64,000 nt of DNA from Dietzia psychralcaliphila (GCF_003096095.1 NZ_CP015453.1:2976001-3040000), one strand, 5' to 3'. Positions 32,993-42,209 are shown, numbered from the stretch's first letter. The notes: generated by a model from the letters alone, not told the origin. A program made the numbers and translations.

Positions 32993-33190
32993 ATGGCCAC
33001 CTCCACCATGCCGCCCCAGGTACTGGGGCAGCGGTTGCAGTTGACGACCCTCGAGTTGGGGGTCGGCGCAGCGCTCGCCGCGGTGACGGTCCTGGGGGTC
33101 ACCCTGTTCGCGGTGTCGAGCGAGTCCGCGCAGTCCTCCCCGGGCGCGGACCGGAACGCCTCCACCGCGGTGGTCAGCCAGGTCCCCTGA
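32993..33190 (+). CDS. Small single-span membrane protein
   Basis: ATG 32993, preceded by AGAGGAG, opens a 65-residue frame. One hydrophobic helix (LGVGAALAAVTVLGVTLFAV, about 23-42) is followed by a Ser/Ala-rich external tail. No family is recognised. It overlaps the 3' end of the convergent sigma-factor gene by 17 bp. The good ribosome site and single helix favour a real small protein, but coding support is limited by length. Confidence 0.5.
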   Translation: MATSTMPPQVLGQRLQLTTLELGVGAALAAVTVLGVTLFAVSSESAQSSPGADRNASTAVVSQVP

Positions 33191-34400
33191 GGGCTCCCGC
33201 CCTCCGGCCCAGGTAGCGGCGCTCGGGCAGCGACGTCGACTCCTCCGCCGCCAGGCCGTAGAGCTCGGCGGCCGCGGCCCTGTCCCCCGCCAACTCGTGC
33301 AGGTACGCCTCGGCCGCGGTGCGCCGGGGCACCGAGCGCGGCACCGCTTCGAGCGCGGCCAACCCCTCTCGCGGCCCCACGGCGTGCCCCACCGCCACCG
33401 CGCGGTTCAGGCGGGCCACCGGGCTGTCGTTCAGCGCGAGCAGCTCGTCGTACCACTCGACCACCTGCACCCAGTCGGTCGCGGCGGCGGACGGCGCGTC
33501 GGCGTGGAGGGCGGCGATCGCGGCCTGCGCCTGGTACTCCCCCAGCTCGTCGCGGGCCAGCGCCGCCTGCAGGATCGCCACGCCCTCCGCGATCGAGCGG
33601 GTGTCCCAGCGGCTGCGGTCCTGCCGCGCCAGCGGGATCAGCTCGCCGTCGTCGTCTCTCCGCGCGGCCCGGCGGGCGTGGTGCAGCAGCATCAGCGCGA
33701 GCCACCCCCGCACCTCGGGATGATCGATCGACGCCGACAGTTGCCGGGTCAGCCGCAGGGCCTCCTCGGCCAGGTCCACCTCGCCGGTGTACCCCTCGTT
33801 GAACACCAGGTACAGCACCCGCAGCACGGTGGCCACGTCCCCGGGACGGTCCAGCCGCTCGCCGGAGAGAGTGCGTTTGGCGCGACTGATGCGCTGCGCC
33901 ATGGTGGCCTCGGGGACCAGGAACGCCCGCGCGATCTGCCGGGTGGTCAGCCCACCCACCGCGCGAAGCGTCAGCGCCACCGCCGACGCGATGGGCAGCG
34001 ACGGGTGGGCGCACAGGAAGTACAGCCACAGGGTGTCGTCGACGTCGCGCTCCGGCCTCTCCCCTGCCGCCGGGTCGGCGCCCGGACCACCGGAGGAGAA
34101 CGACGACGACGAGCTCACCACCTGCTCGGCCGCAGCCAGTTCCTCGCGACGCCGACGGGCGGCCTCCGCGCGCGCGGCGTCCAGGAACCTGCGCCACGCC
34201 ACGGCGATCAGCCAGCCGCGGGGATTGCGGGGCGGGCTCTCCGGCCAGGTGCGCTCGGCCTCGAGCAGAGCGTCCTGCACGGCGTCCTCGGCCGCCGCGA
34301 AGTCCGCCCCACGGCGCACGAGCACGCCGATCACCCGCGGGGTCAGCTCGCGCAGTTCCTGCCCGTCTGCGGTTGGCCCGGTCTTGGCAGGCCCGTGCAT
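33174..34400 (-). CDS. ECF42-type RNA polymerase sigma factor with TPR-like C-terminus
   Basis: The 408-residue protein has a normal ECF head: DFAAAEDAVQDALLEAERTW for region 2 and VGGLTTRQIARAFLVPEATMAQRISRAKRTL for region 4. A long C-terminal extension (about 200-400) reads VLRVLYLVFNEGYTG, then helical repeats rich in WDTRSIAEG and NRAVAVGHAVGPREGLAALE. This is the ECF42/DUF6596 architecture. A Ser-rich acidic insert separates regions 2 and 4. It follows the DGPF/YCII gene by 7 bp, the partner normally encoded with this sigma group. Confidence 0.88.
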   Translation of the reverse strand: MHGPAKTGPTADGQELRELTPRVIGVLVRRGADFAAAEDAVQDALLEAERTWPESPPRNPRGWLIAVAWRRFLDAARAEAARRRREELAAAEQVVSSSSSFSSGGPGADPAAGERPERDVDDTLWLYFLCAHPSLPIASAVALTLRAVGGLTTRQIARAFLVPEATMAQRISRAKRTLSGERLDRPGDVATVLRVLYLVFNEGYTGEVDLAEEALRLTRQLSASIDHPEVRGWLALMLLHHARRAARRDDDGELIPLARQDRSRWDTRSIAEGVAILQAALARDELGEYQAQAAIAALHADAPSAAATDWVQVVEWYDELLALNDSPVARLNRAVAVGHAVGPREGLAALEAVPRSVPRRTAAEAYLHELAGDRAAAAELYGLAAEESTSLPERRYLGRRAGALRGPG

Positions 34401-34407
34401 GGCAGGG

Positions 34408-34815
34408 TCAGCCCTCGAACTCCGGGGGAGCCTCCAGGAAAGGCCGCAGCTCGAGCCACTCGTGGATCGGCTCCCCGCCCGCCCCCGGGGCCGCAGATAG
34501 CTCGCCCGCGAGCTCGAGGGCCCGCTCGTAGCTGGCGGTCTCGATGATCATCCAGCCGGCGATGAGGTCCTTGGTCTCGGGGAACGGGCCGTCGGTCAGC
34601 GGCGGGCGGCCCTCGCCGTCGTACCGCACCCACGTCCCCGACTCCGACAACGCGTTGGCGTCGACGAACTCGCCGGACTCCTCCAGCCGAGCGGCGAAGT
34701 CGTTCATGTACTGGATGTGGGCGGACACCTCCTCGGGCGCCCACTCGGTCATGGGCACGTTATTGGGTGGCTCCGGGGCACCCCGGTAGTGCTTGAGCAA
34801 CAGGTACTTGGCCAT
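34408..34815 (-). CDS. YCII-related DGPF-domain protein
   Basis: The 135-residue product has the DGPF signature in LTDGPFPETKDLIAGWMII (about 73-91), after the MAKYLLLKHY start typical of the family. DGPF proteins adopt the ferredoxin-like YCII fold and are encoded next to ECF41/ECF42 sigma factors, where they are thought to be controlled by or to act with the sigma factor. The downstream gene here is exactly such a sigma factor. Biochemical function is unknown for the family. Confidence 0.87.
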   Translation of the reverse strand: MAKYLLLKHYRGAPEPPNNVPMTEWAPEEVSAHIQYMNDFAARLEESGEFVDANALSESGTWVRYDGEGRPPLTDGPFPETKDLIAGWMIIETASYERALELAGELSAAPGAGGEPIHEWLELRPFLEAPPEFEG

Positions 34816-34918
34816 GGCGATCCTCCTCGTACTGTGCGACCCAGTGTGGTCGCTGCACTAGGGGGACGGAACCGGATCCGGGTTCTCGACATGAGCGACC
34901 AGATCGGTCACACCGTGG

Positions 34919-37072
34919 TCATGTGCGGGCCAATCGTGCCGGGTCGAGGTCGAGGCGGCGCAACAGCTGGGCGTTGAGCGCCACCACGATGGTCGAGACA
35001 GACATGAGGATCGCCGCGACCGCGGGGGAAATCGCCACGCCGACAAAGGCCAGAACTCCGGCGGCCAACGGCACAGCGATGACGTTGTACCCCGTTGCCC
35101 ACACCAGGTTCTGCCACATTTTGCCGTAGCTGGCATGGGAGAGGTCGATGATAGACAGGACCGCCCGCGGGTCGTTCGCGGCGAGCACCACCCCGGCGGA
35201 TTCGATGGCCACATCGGTCCCGGCACCGATCGCCACGCCCACATCAGCGCGAGCCAAGGCGGGGGCGTCATTGACCCCGTCGCCGACCATCGCCACCCTG
35301 TGCCCGCGCTTCTGGAGCTCGGTGACCTTGGCGTCCTTGTGCTCGGGAAGCACCTCGGCGAACACCTCGTCAATCCCGAGGTCCGTGGCCACGGCGTCCG
35401 CGACCTGCTGGGCGTCGCCGGTGATCATGGCGACCGAGACCCCACGGGCGTGCAGGGCGTCGATCGCCTGCCGGGACTCCTCCCGCACGGCGTCCTCGAG
35501 CGCGACGGCCCCCAGGATCCGGTCACCTTCGGCGACGTGCAACACCGACGCCCCGCGCGACACCCACTGCTCGGTCACCTCCGCGACGTCGGTGGGAATC
35601 GACAACCCCAGTTCGTTGAGCATGGCGGGACCGCCGACGCTGGCCTCGATGCCATCGACACGGGCGCGGACCCCACGGCCTGGCAGGGACCGGAAATCGG
35701 TGGCGGCGATCCGCTCGCCGGCCGGCACCCGGTCATCGGCCGCCGCGACGATAGCCCGGGCGACGGGGTGTTCACTGTCGGCCTCGACCGCCGCCGCCAA
35801 CGCCAACACCCGCTCCCCGGTGACCCCGCGCGCGGCGGTGACTCCCGTGACCCGGTGCTGGCCCTCGGTCAAGGTGCCGGTCTTGTCGAACAGGACCACA
35901 TCGACGGTGCGCATGCGTTCGAGCGAGAGCCGGTCCTTGACCAACACCCCGGACCTGGCCGCTCGTTCGGTGGAGATCGCGATCACAAGTGGAATAGCCA
36001 ACCCCAGCGCGTGGGGACAGGCGATCACGAGCACGGTCACCGTGCGCACCACGGCCTCGTCGACGTTGCCGAGCAACGCCCAGACCGCAAACGTGAGGAT
36101 GCCCACGACCGTGGCGAAATAGAACAGGAACGCCGCGGCCTTGTCTGCCAGAGCTTGCGCTCGGGACGAGGAGGCCTGGGCGTCGGCGACCATCCGCTGG
36201 ATGCCGGCCAGAGCCGTGCTCTCGCCCACCGCGGTGATCCGAACCCTCAGCGCGCTGTCCGTCGCAACGCTTCCGGCGACCACGGTGTCGCCGGCTTCTC
36301 TGGTGACCGTCTTGGATTCGCCGGTGATCATCGATTCATCGACTTCGGCACGGCCGTCGGTGACCGTGCCGTCGGCGGGCACCCGCGCTCCTGCGCGCAC
36401 GAGCACCAGGTCCCCCAACTCGAGGTCCGGAAGCGGAACTGCGACAGTCCCGGAATCCGTGATCTTCTCCGCCGAGTCCGGCAGCATGGCCGCCAGCGCA
36501 TCGAGGGCTCCCGAGGCCGAGCCGAGCGCGCGCATCTCGAGCCAGTGCCCGAGCAGCATGATCACGATAAGCAGCGCCAGTTCCCACCAGAAGTCCAGCT
36601 CGAACCCGCCGAGGCCCAAGGTGGTGATCCAGGAGGCGACAAAGGCGACAGTGATCGCCATGGAGATCAGCAGCATCATCCCCGGGCGGCGCGAGCGGAG
36701 TTCGGCCCAGCCGCCCGTGAGGAACGGGGTGCCGCCGTAGAGGAAGATCACCGTGCCCAGCACCGGGGCGATCCACATGGCGCCGGGGAAATTCGGCATG
36801 GTGTAGCCGAGCAGATCGGCGACCATGTGGCTGAAGTACACCACCGGGATCGCCAGCACCAGCGACGCCCAGAAGCGACGGCGGAACATCTCCCCGTGTG
36901 CCCCGTGCCCAGCGTGTCGATCGTGGCCCCCGTCCTCGCCGTGCCCGCCCGGCCCGACATGGGCGACGTGCTCGCCGTGCTCGGCGGGGGGCGGGCTGTG
37001 AACCTCGGCGCCGTGGCCGTGTCTGGTCGGCGCCGGGTTCGGTTGCGCGGGTCCGTGTTCCGGATGCGACAT
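34919..37072 (-). CDS. copB: CopB-type copper P1B ATPase (CPH motif), copy 2
   Basis: ATG 37072 with AGGAGG upstream gives 717 residues. The first 60 residues carry about 15 histidines and no CxxC. Motifs are TGES (about 250-253), CPH at 352-354, Asp396 in DKTGTLTEG and GDGVNDAPALARADVG. It is a clear paralogue of the ATPase at 19508, with many identical stretches (for example VLVIACPHALGLAIPLV), but a longer His-rich head. It lies downstream of a multicopper oxidase and a SHOCT protein on the same strand, a second self-contained copper module. Confidence 0.88.
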   Translation of the reverse strand: MSHPEHGPAQPNPAPTRHGHGAEVHSPPPAEHGEHVAHVGPGGHGEDGGHDRHAGHGAHGEMFRRRFWASLVLAIPVVYFSHMVADLLGYTMPNFPGAMWIAPVLGTVIFLYGGTPFLTGGWAELRSRRPGMMLLISMAITVAFVASWITTLGLGGFELDFWWELALLIVIMLLGHWLEMRALGSASGALDALAAMLPDSAEKITDSGTVAVPLPDLELGDLVLVRAGARVPADGTVTDGRAEVDESMITGESKTVTREAGDTVVAGSVATDSALRVRITAVGESTALAGIQRMVADAQASSSRAQALADKAAAFLFYFATVVGILTFAVWALLGNVDEAVVRTVTVLVIACPHALGLAIPLVIAISTERAARSGVLVKDRLSLERMRTVDVVLFDKTGTLTEGQHRVTGVTAARGVTGERVLALAAAVEADSEHPVARAIVAAADDRVPAGERIAATDFRSLPGRGVRARVDGIEASVGGPAMLNELGLSIPTDVAEVTEQWVSRGASVLHVAEGDRILGAVALEDAVREESRQAIDALHARGVSVAMITGDAQQVADAVATDLGIDEVFAEVLPEHKDAKVTELQKRGHRVAMVGDGVNDAPALARADVGVAIGAGTDVAIESAGVVLAANDPRAVLSIIDLSHASYGKMWQNLVWATGYNVIAVPLAAGVLAFVGVAISPAVAAILMSVSTIVVALNAQLLRRLDLDPARLART

Positions 37073-37136
37073 CAATAGCCTCCTGGGAGTGGCGGGGCTC
37101 AGGGGTTCGGCTGTCTTGGGTGTTTCAGGGTGTTCG

Positions 37137-38666
37137 CTAGGCCAGGTAGGACAGGGTGGTCATCATCCCGGCCTCCTGGTGATAGGCGTTGTGGCAGTGA
37201 AGCGCCCACTGGCCGGGGTTGTCGGCATCGAATTCGATCTCCACGGTGCGCATCGGTCTGATCGTGACGGTGTCCTTGCGCAGCCCGGTATCGGGCAGAG
37301 CGAAGGTGTGTCCGTGCAGGTGCATGGGGTGGAACATGTCCGACATGTTGCGCATCCGCATACGAACCCGTTGCCCTTCGTTGACGTCCAACGACGTGAT
37401 GTCGGGGTGAGCGCGGCCGTTCAGGGTCCACCTGTACGGCGACATGGTCCCGCCCATGTCCAGACTGTGGTAAACATCGTGCCCCTTCTCTTCCAGTCGG
37501 ACGTCCGCGCGAGGCGCCAGATCGGTGCCGAACAGCACCTGCCGGTCCAGCTCGTCGGGTCGGGACCGGGTAGGCAGGTCGCCCGCAGCGGTGCGCACCA
37601 GTGCCTGCCCGTGACCGGTCTTGCCCTCGGCCTGCGCGAACAACGGGAAGACGCCGTCGCCGAGGGTGACGAGCACATCGAACCGCTCGCCCATCCCGAC
37701 CATCAGTGCATCGGTATCCTGCGGCACGACCGGGAAGCCGTCGGTGTGGGTGATGGTCATCCGGTGCCCGCCCAGGGCCACGCGGAAGGCGGTATCAGCA
37801 CCGGCGTTGATGAGGCGGATACGCGCTCGCTCCCCGGGTGTCGCGTTGAACACCATCGGGTCCTCCGGGACCCGCCCACTGACCAGGTAGAGCGGATAGC
37901 TCACGTCCCCGGCGCCGCCGAGCATCGGCGAGAGCATCGTCTCGGAACCCGTGTCCGTGGCGCCCATACCTCTCATGCCGCCGTGGTCCATCGCGCCCAT
38001 TCTTCCCATCCCAGATCCGCTGCCCATACCTGCGGCGTCACCGATGCCCAGGTCGCGGGCAACATCGTCGGGGGTGCGACCGGTGCCGTCGAGCCAGTCG
38101 TCGAGCACCACGATCCACTCGTGCTCATGGTCACCGGGCTCGTTCGGGTCGTCGACGATCAGGGGCCCGTAGAGTCCGCGGTCGAGTTGGAGCCCGGAGT
38201 GCGAATGATAGAAGTACGTGCCCGCGTGCGGGACGGTGAACTCGTAAGCGAACCGACCGCCGGGGGCGATGGGGTCCTGAGTCAGGCCGGGTGCCCCGTC
38301 CATGTCGTTGCTCAGTGCCAGTCCGTGCCAGTGCACGCTGGTTTCCGCCGGCAGCTGGTTGTCCACCTCCACCTTGAGCAGATCCCCGACACGGGCACGC
38401 AGTAGCGGCCCGGGCAGGCTAGGGTCGTAGCCCCAGGTGGAGACGACGCGTCCACCGAGATCCACGTCGACCGGACGCGGCGTCAACCGCGCTGAGACCA
38501 CCCGTTGGCCCGCGCTGCGGCGCGCCAGCTCGGCACGACGGACAGCGTCCGACAAGGGCTGCACGGGGGTACCGGTCGGCGGGCCCGCTCCGGAACAGGC
38601 GACGAGCGCCCCGGCCCCGGCGAGGGCTGAACCGAGGAGGAAGGACCGGCGGGTCAGCTCAGACAC
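37137..38666 (-). CDS. Multicopper oxidase, Tat/lipoprotein type (CueO/McoA-like)
   Basis: The 509-residue protein starts at GTG 38666. The signal combines a twin-arginine motif (TRRSFLLGS) and a lipobox (LVAC). The four copper-ligand blocks are present: HWHG, YHSHSG, HPMHLHGH and the Cys-containing HCHNAYHQEAGMM. A Met/Gly/His-rich insert (about 215-237) in the second domain resembles the Cu(I)-binding insert of CueO. It probably oxidises Cu(I) to Cu(II) on the outer face of the membrane. It overlaps the SHOCT gene by 8 bp and precedes the second CopB ATPase. Confidence 0.9.
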   Translation of the reverse strand: MSELTRRSFLLGSALAGAGALVACSGAGPPTGTPVQPLSDAVRRAELARRSAGQRVVSARLTPRPVDVDLGGRVVSTWGYDPSLPGPLLRARVGDLLKVEVDNQLPAETSVHWHGLALSNDMDGAPGLTQDPIAPGGRFAYEFTVPHAGTYFYHSHSGLQLDRGLYGPLIVDDPNEPGDHEHEWIVVLDDWLDGTGRTPDDVARDLGIGDAAGMGSGSGMGRMGAMDHGGMRGMGATDTGSETMLSPMLGGAGDVSYPLYLVSGRVPEDPMVFNATPGERARIRLINAGADTAFRVALGGHRMTITHTDGFPVVPQDTDALMVGMGERFDVLVTLGDGVFPLFAQAEGKTGHGQALVRTAAGDLPTRSRPDELDRQVLFGTDLAPRADVRLEEKGHDVYHSLDMGGTMSPYRWTLNGRAHPDITSLDVNEGQRVRMRMRNMSDMFHPMHLHGHTFALPDTGLRKDTVTIRPMRTVEIEFDADNPGQWALHCHNAYHQEAGMMTTLSYLA

Positions 38667-38955
38667 GGGGCCGCCCGTGCTCGGGTTTCGTCAGTACGGA
38701 GTTGCCGGAGCGCGTCAGCTCCTCTCGGCGGGCCACGAACTCGTCGGAGCCGATCTCTCCGCGGGCGAAACGCACTTCGAGCACTCGAAGCGGATCGGCC
38801 TCCGGCGCGGTGCGTCCGTGCCCCCCGGAACGGTCATTACGGAACATCATGGCCAGCATGGACAGCACTGCCGCCCAAAACACGAGCATGCACACCGCCA
38901 TGATGATCCACCCGGTGGCACTCAGCTGACCCGACCAGCCCATCATGGTCGTCAC
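38659..38955 (-). CDS. SHOCT-domain small membrane protein
   Basis: The 98-residue product has one membrane segment (GWIIMAVCMLVFWAAVLSMLAMMF) and ends with a SHOCT motif (DPLRVLEVRFARGEIGSDEFVARREEL). SHOCT proteins are frequent in copper operons of actinomycetes. It is the first gene of the copper module ending at 34919. The 178-bp divergent spacer to the sigma-factor gene includes a 10-bp palindrome (GCGTGCACGC, 38985-38994). Confidence 0.82.
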   Translation of the reverse strand: MTTMMGWSGQLSATGWIIMAVCMLVFWAAVLSMLAMMFRNDRSGGHGRTAPEADPLRVLEVRFARGEIGSDEFVARREELTRSGNSVLTKPEHGRPRV

Positions 38956-39133
38956 CGTCCTTCGGTTGGTGACATCAGCATCGCGCGTGCACGCACCAGT
39001 TCAGGTAGAGGTCGCGTGAAGTTTTGATCAAGAAGGCCGGCCGCTGCATCGGCGGTGGACACTGTCCCCCGGAACCTGTCGCCCGGCCGCCGAACCACAC
39101 CACAATTCCGCACCCCAGGCGGACAATGACCGC

Positions 39134-40132
39134 GTGAACACGACCGAGGCGGAGACCTACCGCCGCGAGATCCTCGGCTACTGCTACCGCTACTTCGGCT
39201 GTATCGCGGAGGCCGAAGACGCAACGCAGGAGACGATGCTGCGTGCGTGGAGGGCGCGGGATGGCGCCGAATTCGGCGGCCGCTCGTCGCTGCGTACGTG
39301 GCTGTATTCCATCGCCACCCACGTCTGCCTGGACATGGCTCGCGCGCCGCAGCGACGCAGCCTTCCGGTGGACCTCAACGAGCCCGGCCGCGTCCCAGAC
39401 GACCCCACGTCGCTGGCCACCATGCCCGAGCAGATGTGGATCGGCCCGGCGAGCGACGCCCATCTCGGCGTCGACCCGTCCGCCACCGCCCTCGCCCGCG
39501 AATCGGTCCGGCTCGCCTTTGTCGCCGCGCTGCAGTTCCTGCCACCCCGGCAGCGGGTCGTGCTGATCCTCCGCGATGTCCTGGTGCTCTCGGCGGCGGA
39601 GTGCGCGGACCTCCTCGACATGTCCGTGGCCTCGGTCAACTCCGCACTCGCCCGGGCGCGCAAGACCATGGCCCAGCACGGGGCCACTCTCCCAACCGAC
39701 ACCGCGGACGACGCCCCCGCCTACGACACCCGGCTTCTCGAGAAGTACGTCGCCGCCTTCGAGGCCTACGACGTCGACCGCCTGGTCGACCTGCTCACCG
39801 AGGACGCGGAGTTCAGCATGCCGCCGTTCGAGCTCTGGCTCCGCGGCCCCGCGCAGATCGAGCGCTGGTGGCGCGGCCCCGGGCAGGTGTGCCGCAACTC
39901 GCGGACCATCGTCACCTCCGCCAACGGCCGTCCGGCCGTCGCGGTCTATCACGACGGCGGCGGTCGAGACGAGAGCCGAAACGACGCCGGCGTTCGCGAC
40001 TCCAGCGCGGCTCGATGGGAGCCGTTCGCGATCCACGTCCTGGAGTCCCGCGCCGGCCGCCTCTCGGCCCTCACCCACTTCATCGGCGCGGGCCACTTCG
40101 CCGAGTTCGGCCTGCCCGCCCCCCTGCCGTAG
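39134..40132 (+). CDS. ECF sigma factor with SnoaL-like C-terminal domain (SigG/SigJ-like)
   Basis: The 332-residue protein from GTG 39134 has region 2 (EILGYCYRYFGCIAEAEDATQETMLRAWRAR), region 4 (LQFLPPRQRVVLILRDVLVLSAAECADLLDMSVASVNSALARARKTM) and then a SnoaL/NTF2-like domain from about residue 195 (LLEKYVAAFEAYDVDRLVDLLTEDAEFSMPPFELWLRG). Such sigma factors carry their own regulatory C-terminal domain and need no anti-sigma factor. A 123-bp gap separates it from the DHFR-like gene on the same strand. Confidence 0.86.
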   Translation: MNTTEAETYRREILGYCYRYFGCIAEAEDATQETMLRAWRARDGAEFGGRSSLRTWLYSIATHVCLDMARAPQRRSLPVDLNEPGRVPDDPTSLATMPEQMWIGPASDAHLGVDPSATALARESVRLAFVAALQFLPPRQRVVLILRDVLVLSAAECADLLDMSVASVNSALARARKTMAQHGATLPTDTADDAPAYDTRLLEKYVAAFEAYDVDRLVDLLTEDAEFSMPPFELWLRGPAQIERWWRGPGQVCRNSRTIVTSANGRPAVAVYHDGGGRDESRNDAGVRDSSAARWEPFAIHVLESRAGRLSALTHFIGAGHFAEFGLPAPLP

Positions 40133-40255
40133 GGAGAATCCCCGCCGCACCGATCACTTTCGGCGCCTCGCACCGTCTACCCCTGTGAAGGACGGTCCTT
40201 CGGGCCCCGAGCACCTGCTCGACCGGGCCCCCGAGTCCCCTCAGGAGGGATCATC

Positions 40256-40813
40256 ATGAGCCGCACGATCACGGCCCACATGTTCTCCACGCTCAACGGC
40301 GTGACGGAGCATGCCGAGCACTGGCAGTTCGACGCCTTCGGACCCGAGGAGATGGAGTTCATGCAGAAGATGACTGCCGCGACCACGGACCTGGTGCTGG
40401 GCCGCACGCTCTGGCAGGAGTGGTCCGGTTACTGGCCCGGTGCGCAGGACCCGTTCGCCGAGTGGGTCAACCCGGTCCGCAAGCACGTGCTCACCTCCAC
40501 CCTGACGGGCGAGCTGCCGTGGAACAGCGTTATCGCCACCGGTGATGCGGCCGGGTACCTCGGGCAGCTGCGGCAGGAACCGGGCGGCGACATCGCGATC
40601 GCGGGTGGCGTGGAGACCACCAGGAGGCTGGTGCTGGCGGGCCTGGTGGACGAGCTCACGCTGACCATCCACCCGGTGATCTCCGGTGAGGGCCGCAGGC
40701 TCTTCGACGAGTCCGTCCCCACGACGCGGATGCATCTGCTGAACTCGACGCAGACCCAGGCGGGCAACATCGTCGCGACCTACGCCCTGCGCTCGGACTC
40801 CGCAGACGCCTGA
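40256..40813 (+). CDS. Dihydrofolate reductase/RibD C-terminal-like protein
   Basis: The 185-residue protein has the DHFR/RibD_C pattern: an N-terminal SRTITAHMFSTLNGV, the helix-strand TTDLVLGRTLWQEWSGYW, KHVLTSTLTGELPWNSVI, then GGDIAIAGGVETTRRLVLAGLVDELTLTIHPVISGEGRRLF. AGGAGG lies upstream of the ATG. Family members are NADPH-dependent reductases of unknown substrate, often encoded near ECF sigma factors as here. It is not the housekeeping folate enzyme. Confidence 0.85.
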   Translation: MSRTITAHMFSTLNGVTEHAEHWQFDAFGPEEMEFMQKMTAATTDLVLGRTLWQEWSGYWPGAQDPFAEWVNPVRKHVLTSTLTGELPWNSVIATGDAAGYLGQLRQEPGGDIAIAGGVETTRRLVLAGLVDELTLTIHPVISGEGRRLFDESVPTTRMHLLNSTQTQAGNIVATYALRSDSADA

Positions 40814-40878
40814 CCGGACGCACTCGCCCATCACCCGAAACCCATCACCCCGCCGCCTATCGATCAGAGGAGAATCCG

Positions 40879-41169
40879 ATGTCCTTCCAGGCGTATCTCG
40901 ACACCATCGAAACCAAGACCGGGCTGACGCCGCGGCAACTCGTGGATCAGGCGACCGAACGCGGTTTCGGCCCCGGCACCAAGGCCGGGCCGATCCTGGA
41001 GTGGTTGAAGAACGATTACGGCCTCGGCCGCGGCCACGGCATGGCGCTCGTCCACGTGATCACCAAGGGGCCTCAGATCAGCTCGAAGCACGTCGGCTCC
41101 ACCGGTTCACACGCCGACGCGACCGACATGCTCTGGCTCGATGGCGCGGCCACCAACCCGAACCGCTGA
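40879..41169 (+). CDS. DUF4287 domain protein
   Basis: The 96-residue product matches DUF4287 along its length: SFQAYLDTIETKTGLTPRQLVDQA, then EWLKNDYGLGRGHGMALVHVI. AGAGGAG precedes the ATG. These small proteins are thought to be stress-related and often sit near DHFR-like or DUF1801-like genes. No biochemical role is known. Confidence 0.85.
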   Translation: MSFQAYLDTIETKTGLTPRQLVDQATERGFGPGTKAGPILEWLKNDYGLGRGHGMALVHVITKGPQISSKHVGSTGSHADATDMLWLDGAATNPNR

Positions 41170-41268
41170 ACCCGGATCCTCCCCCGTCGAGCCGGCGGCG
41201 AGTATGCGCAGCCGGTCAGTATCGGATCCCGGCCCCACCACCCGCCACCGCGGGTAGCGTCCGTCACC

Positions 41269-42135
41269 ATGCAGCCCTCGCCCGACCAGGCACCCGAGAC
41301 CGCAGCCGACCAGCGAGAGGTCGTCCTCGAGCGCCACGACGACGTCGCCGTGATCAGGCTCAACAGCCCCGATCGGCTCAACGCTGCGACCACGCGGAAC
41401 CTCACCGACCTCGTCGCCGCTCTCGACGCCTGCGACGCCGACGACGACATCAGGGCCGTGGTGCTCACCGGCACCGGGCGAGCGTTCTGCGCGGGGGCCG
41501 ATATCTCGGGCGGGGGCGAGACCTTCGCCGTCGATCCCGGCCAGGACACCGGCAACCCCCCGCCGGACACGGGCGGCCTGGTCTCGCTACGCATCTTCCG
41601 GATGACCAAGCCGATCATCTCGGCGATCAACGGCTCGGCCGCGGGCGTCGGGGTGACCATGACCCTGCCCACCGACGTGCGTATCGCCGCAGACCACGCC
41701 AAATTCGGGTTCGTCTTCACGCGACGCGGGTTGGTGCCGGAGGCGTGCTCCACCTGGTTCCTGCCCCGCATCGTGGGCATCTCCACGGCGGTCGAGTGGA
41801 CTGTCGGCGGCAAGACCATCCTTGCCGGCGAGGCCCTGGAGCGCGGCCTGGTCCGTGAGCTGCTCCCGGCCGACGAGGTCCTCCCCCGCGGCATCGAGAT
41901 CGCTCGCGAGCTGACCCGCGGTACGGCCCCGGTGTCGGCGGCGCTGACCCGCCAGCTCATGTGGCGGATGCTCGGCGCTCCCGACCCCGAGGTGGCCCAC
42001 CGCGCCGAGTCCATCGGTATCTACACCCGCGGTGCGTCCGCCGACGTCCGCGCCGGCGTCTCCGCGTTCCTGGCCAAGGAGGAGCCGGACTTCCCGGACC
42101 GCGCCTCGGACGGCCTGCCCGACCTCTTCACCTGA
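41269..42135 (+). CDS. Enoyl-CoA hydratase/isomerase (crotonase) family protein
   Basis: The 288-residue protein has crotonase features: VAVIRLNSPDRLNAATTRNL, the first oxyanion-hole segment AFCAGADISGGGE, and the second, INGSAAGVGVTMTLPTDVRIAADHAKFGFVF. The Glu normally catalytic in hydratases appears as RRGLVPEACSTWFLPRIVG. It should act on a CoA thioester. The SDR gene 74 bp downstream on the same strand could work in the same fatty or aromatic acid pathway, which is inference. Confidence 0.87.
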   Translation: MQPSPDQAPETAADQREVVLERHDDVAVIRLNSPDRLNAATTRNLTDLVAALDACDADDDIRAVVLTGTGRAFCAGADISGGGETFAVDPGQDTGNPPPDTGGLVSLRIFRMTKPIISAINGSAAGVGVTMTLPTDVRIAADHAKFGFVFTRRGLVPEACSTWFLPRIVGISTAVEWTVGGKTILAGEALERGLVRELLPADEVLPRGIEIARELTRGTAPVSAALTRQLMWRMLGAPDPEVAHRAESIGIYTRGASADVRAGVSAFLAKEEPDFPDRASDGLPDLFT

Positions 42136-42209
42136 GCTACTTCCCTCACTGCCTCGCCGCATCATCTGACCAGTTCCGCCGCCACCCCCCACCTCGGAGA
42201 GGACTCCCC

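Noticed and set aside
35135-37078. Plus-strand frame of 647 codons opposite the second copper ATPase
   Set aside because: The opposite strand holds an unmistakable P-type ATPase; the plus-strand translation has no motifs and biased His/Gly/Arg content.
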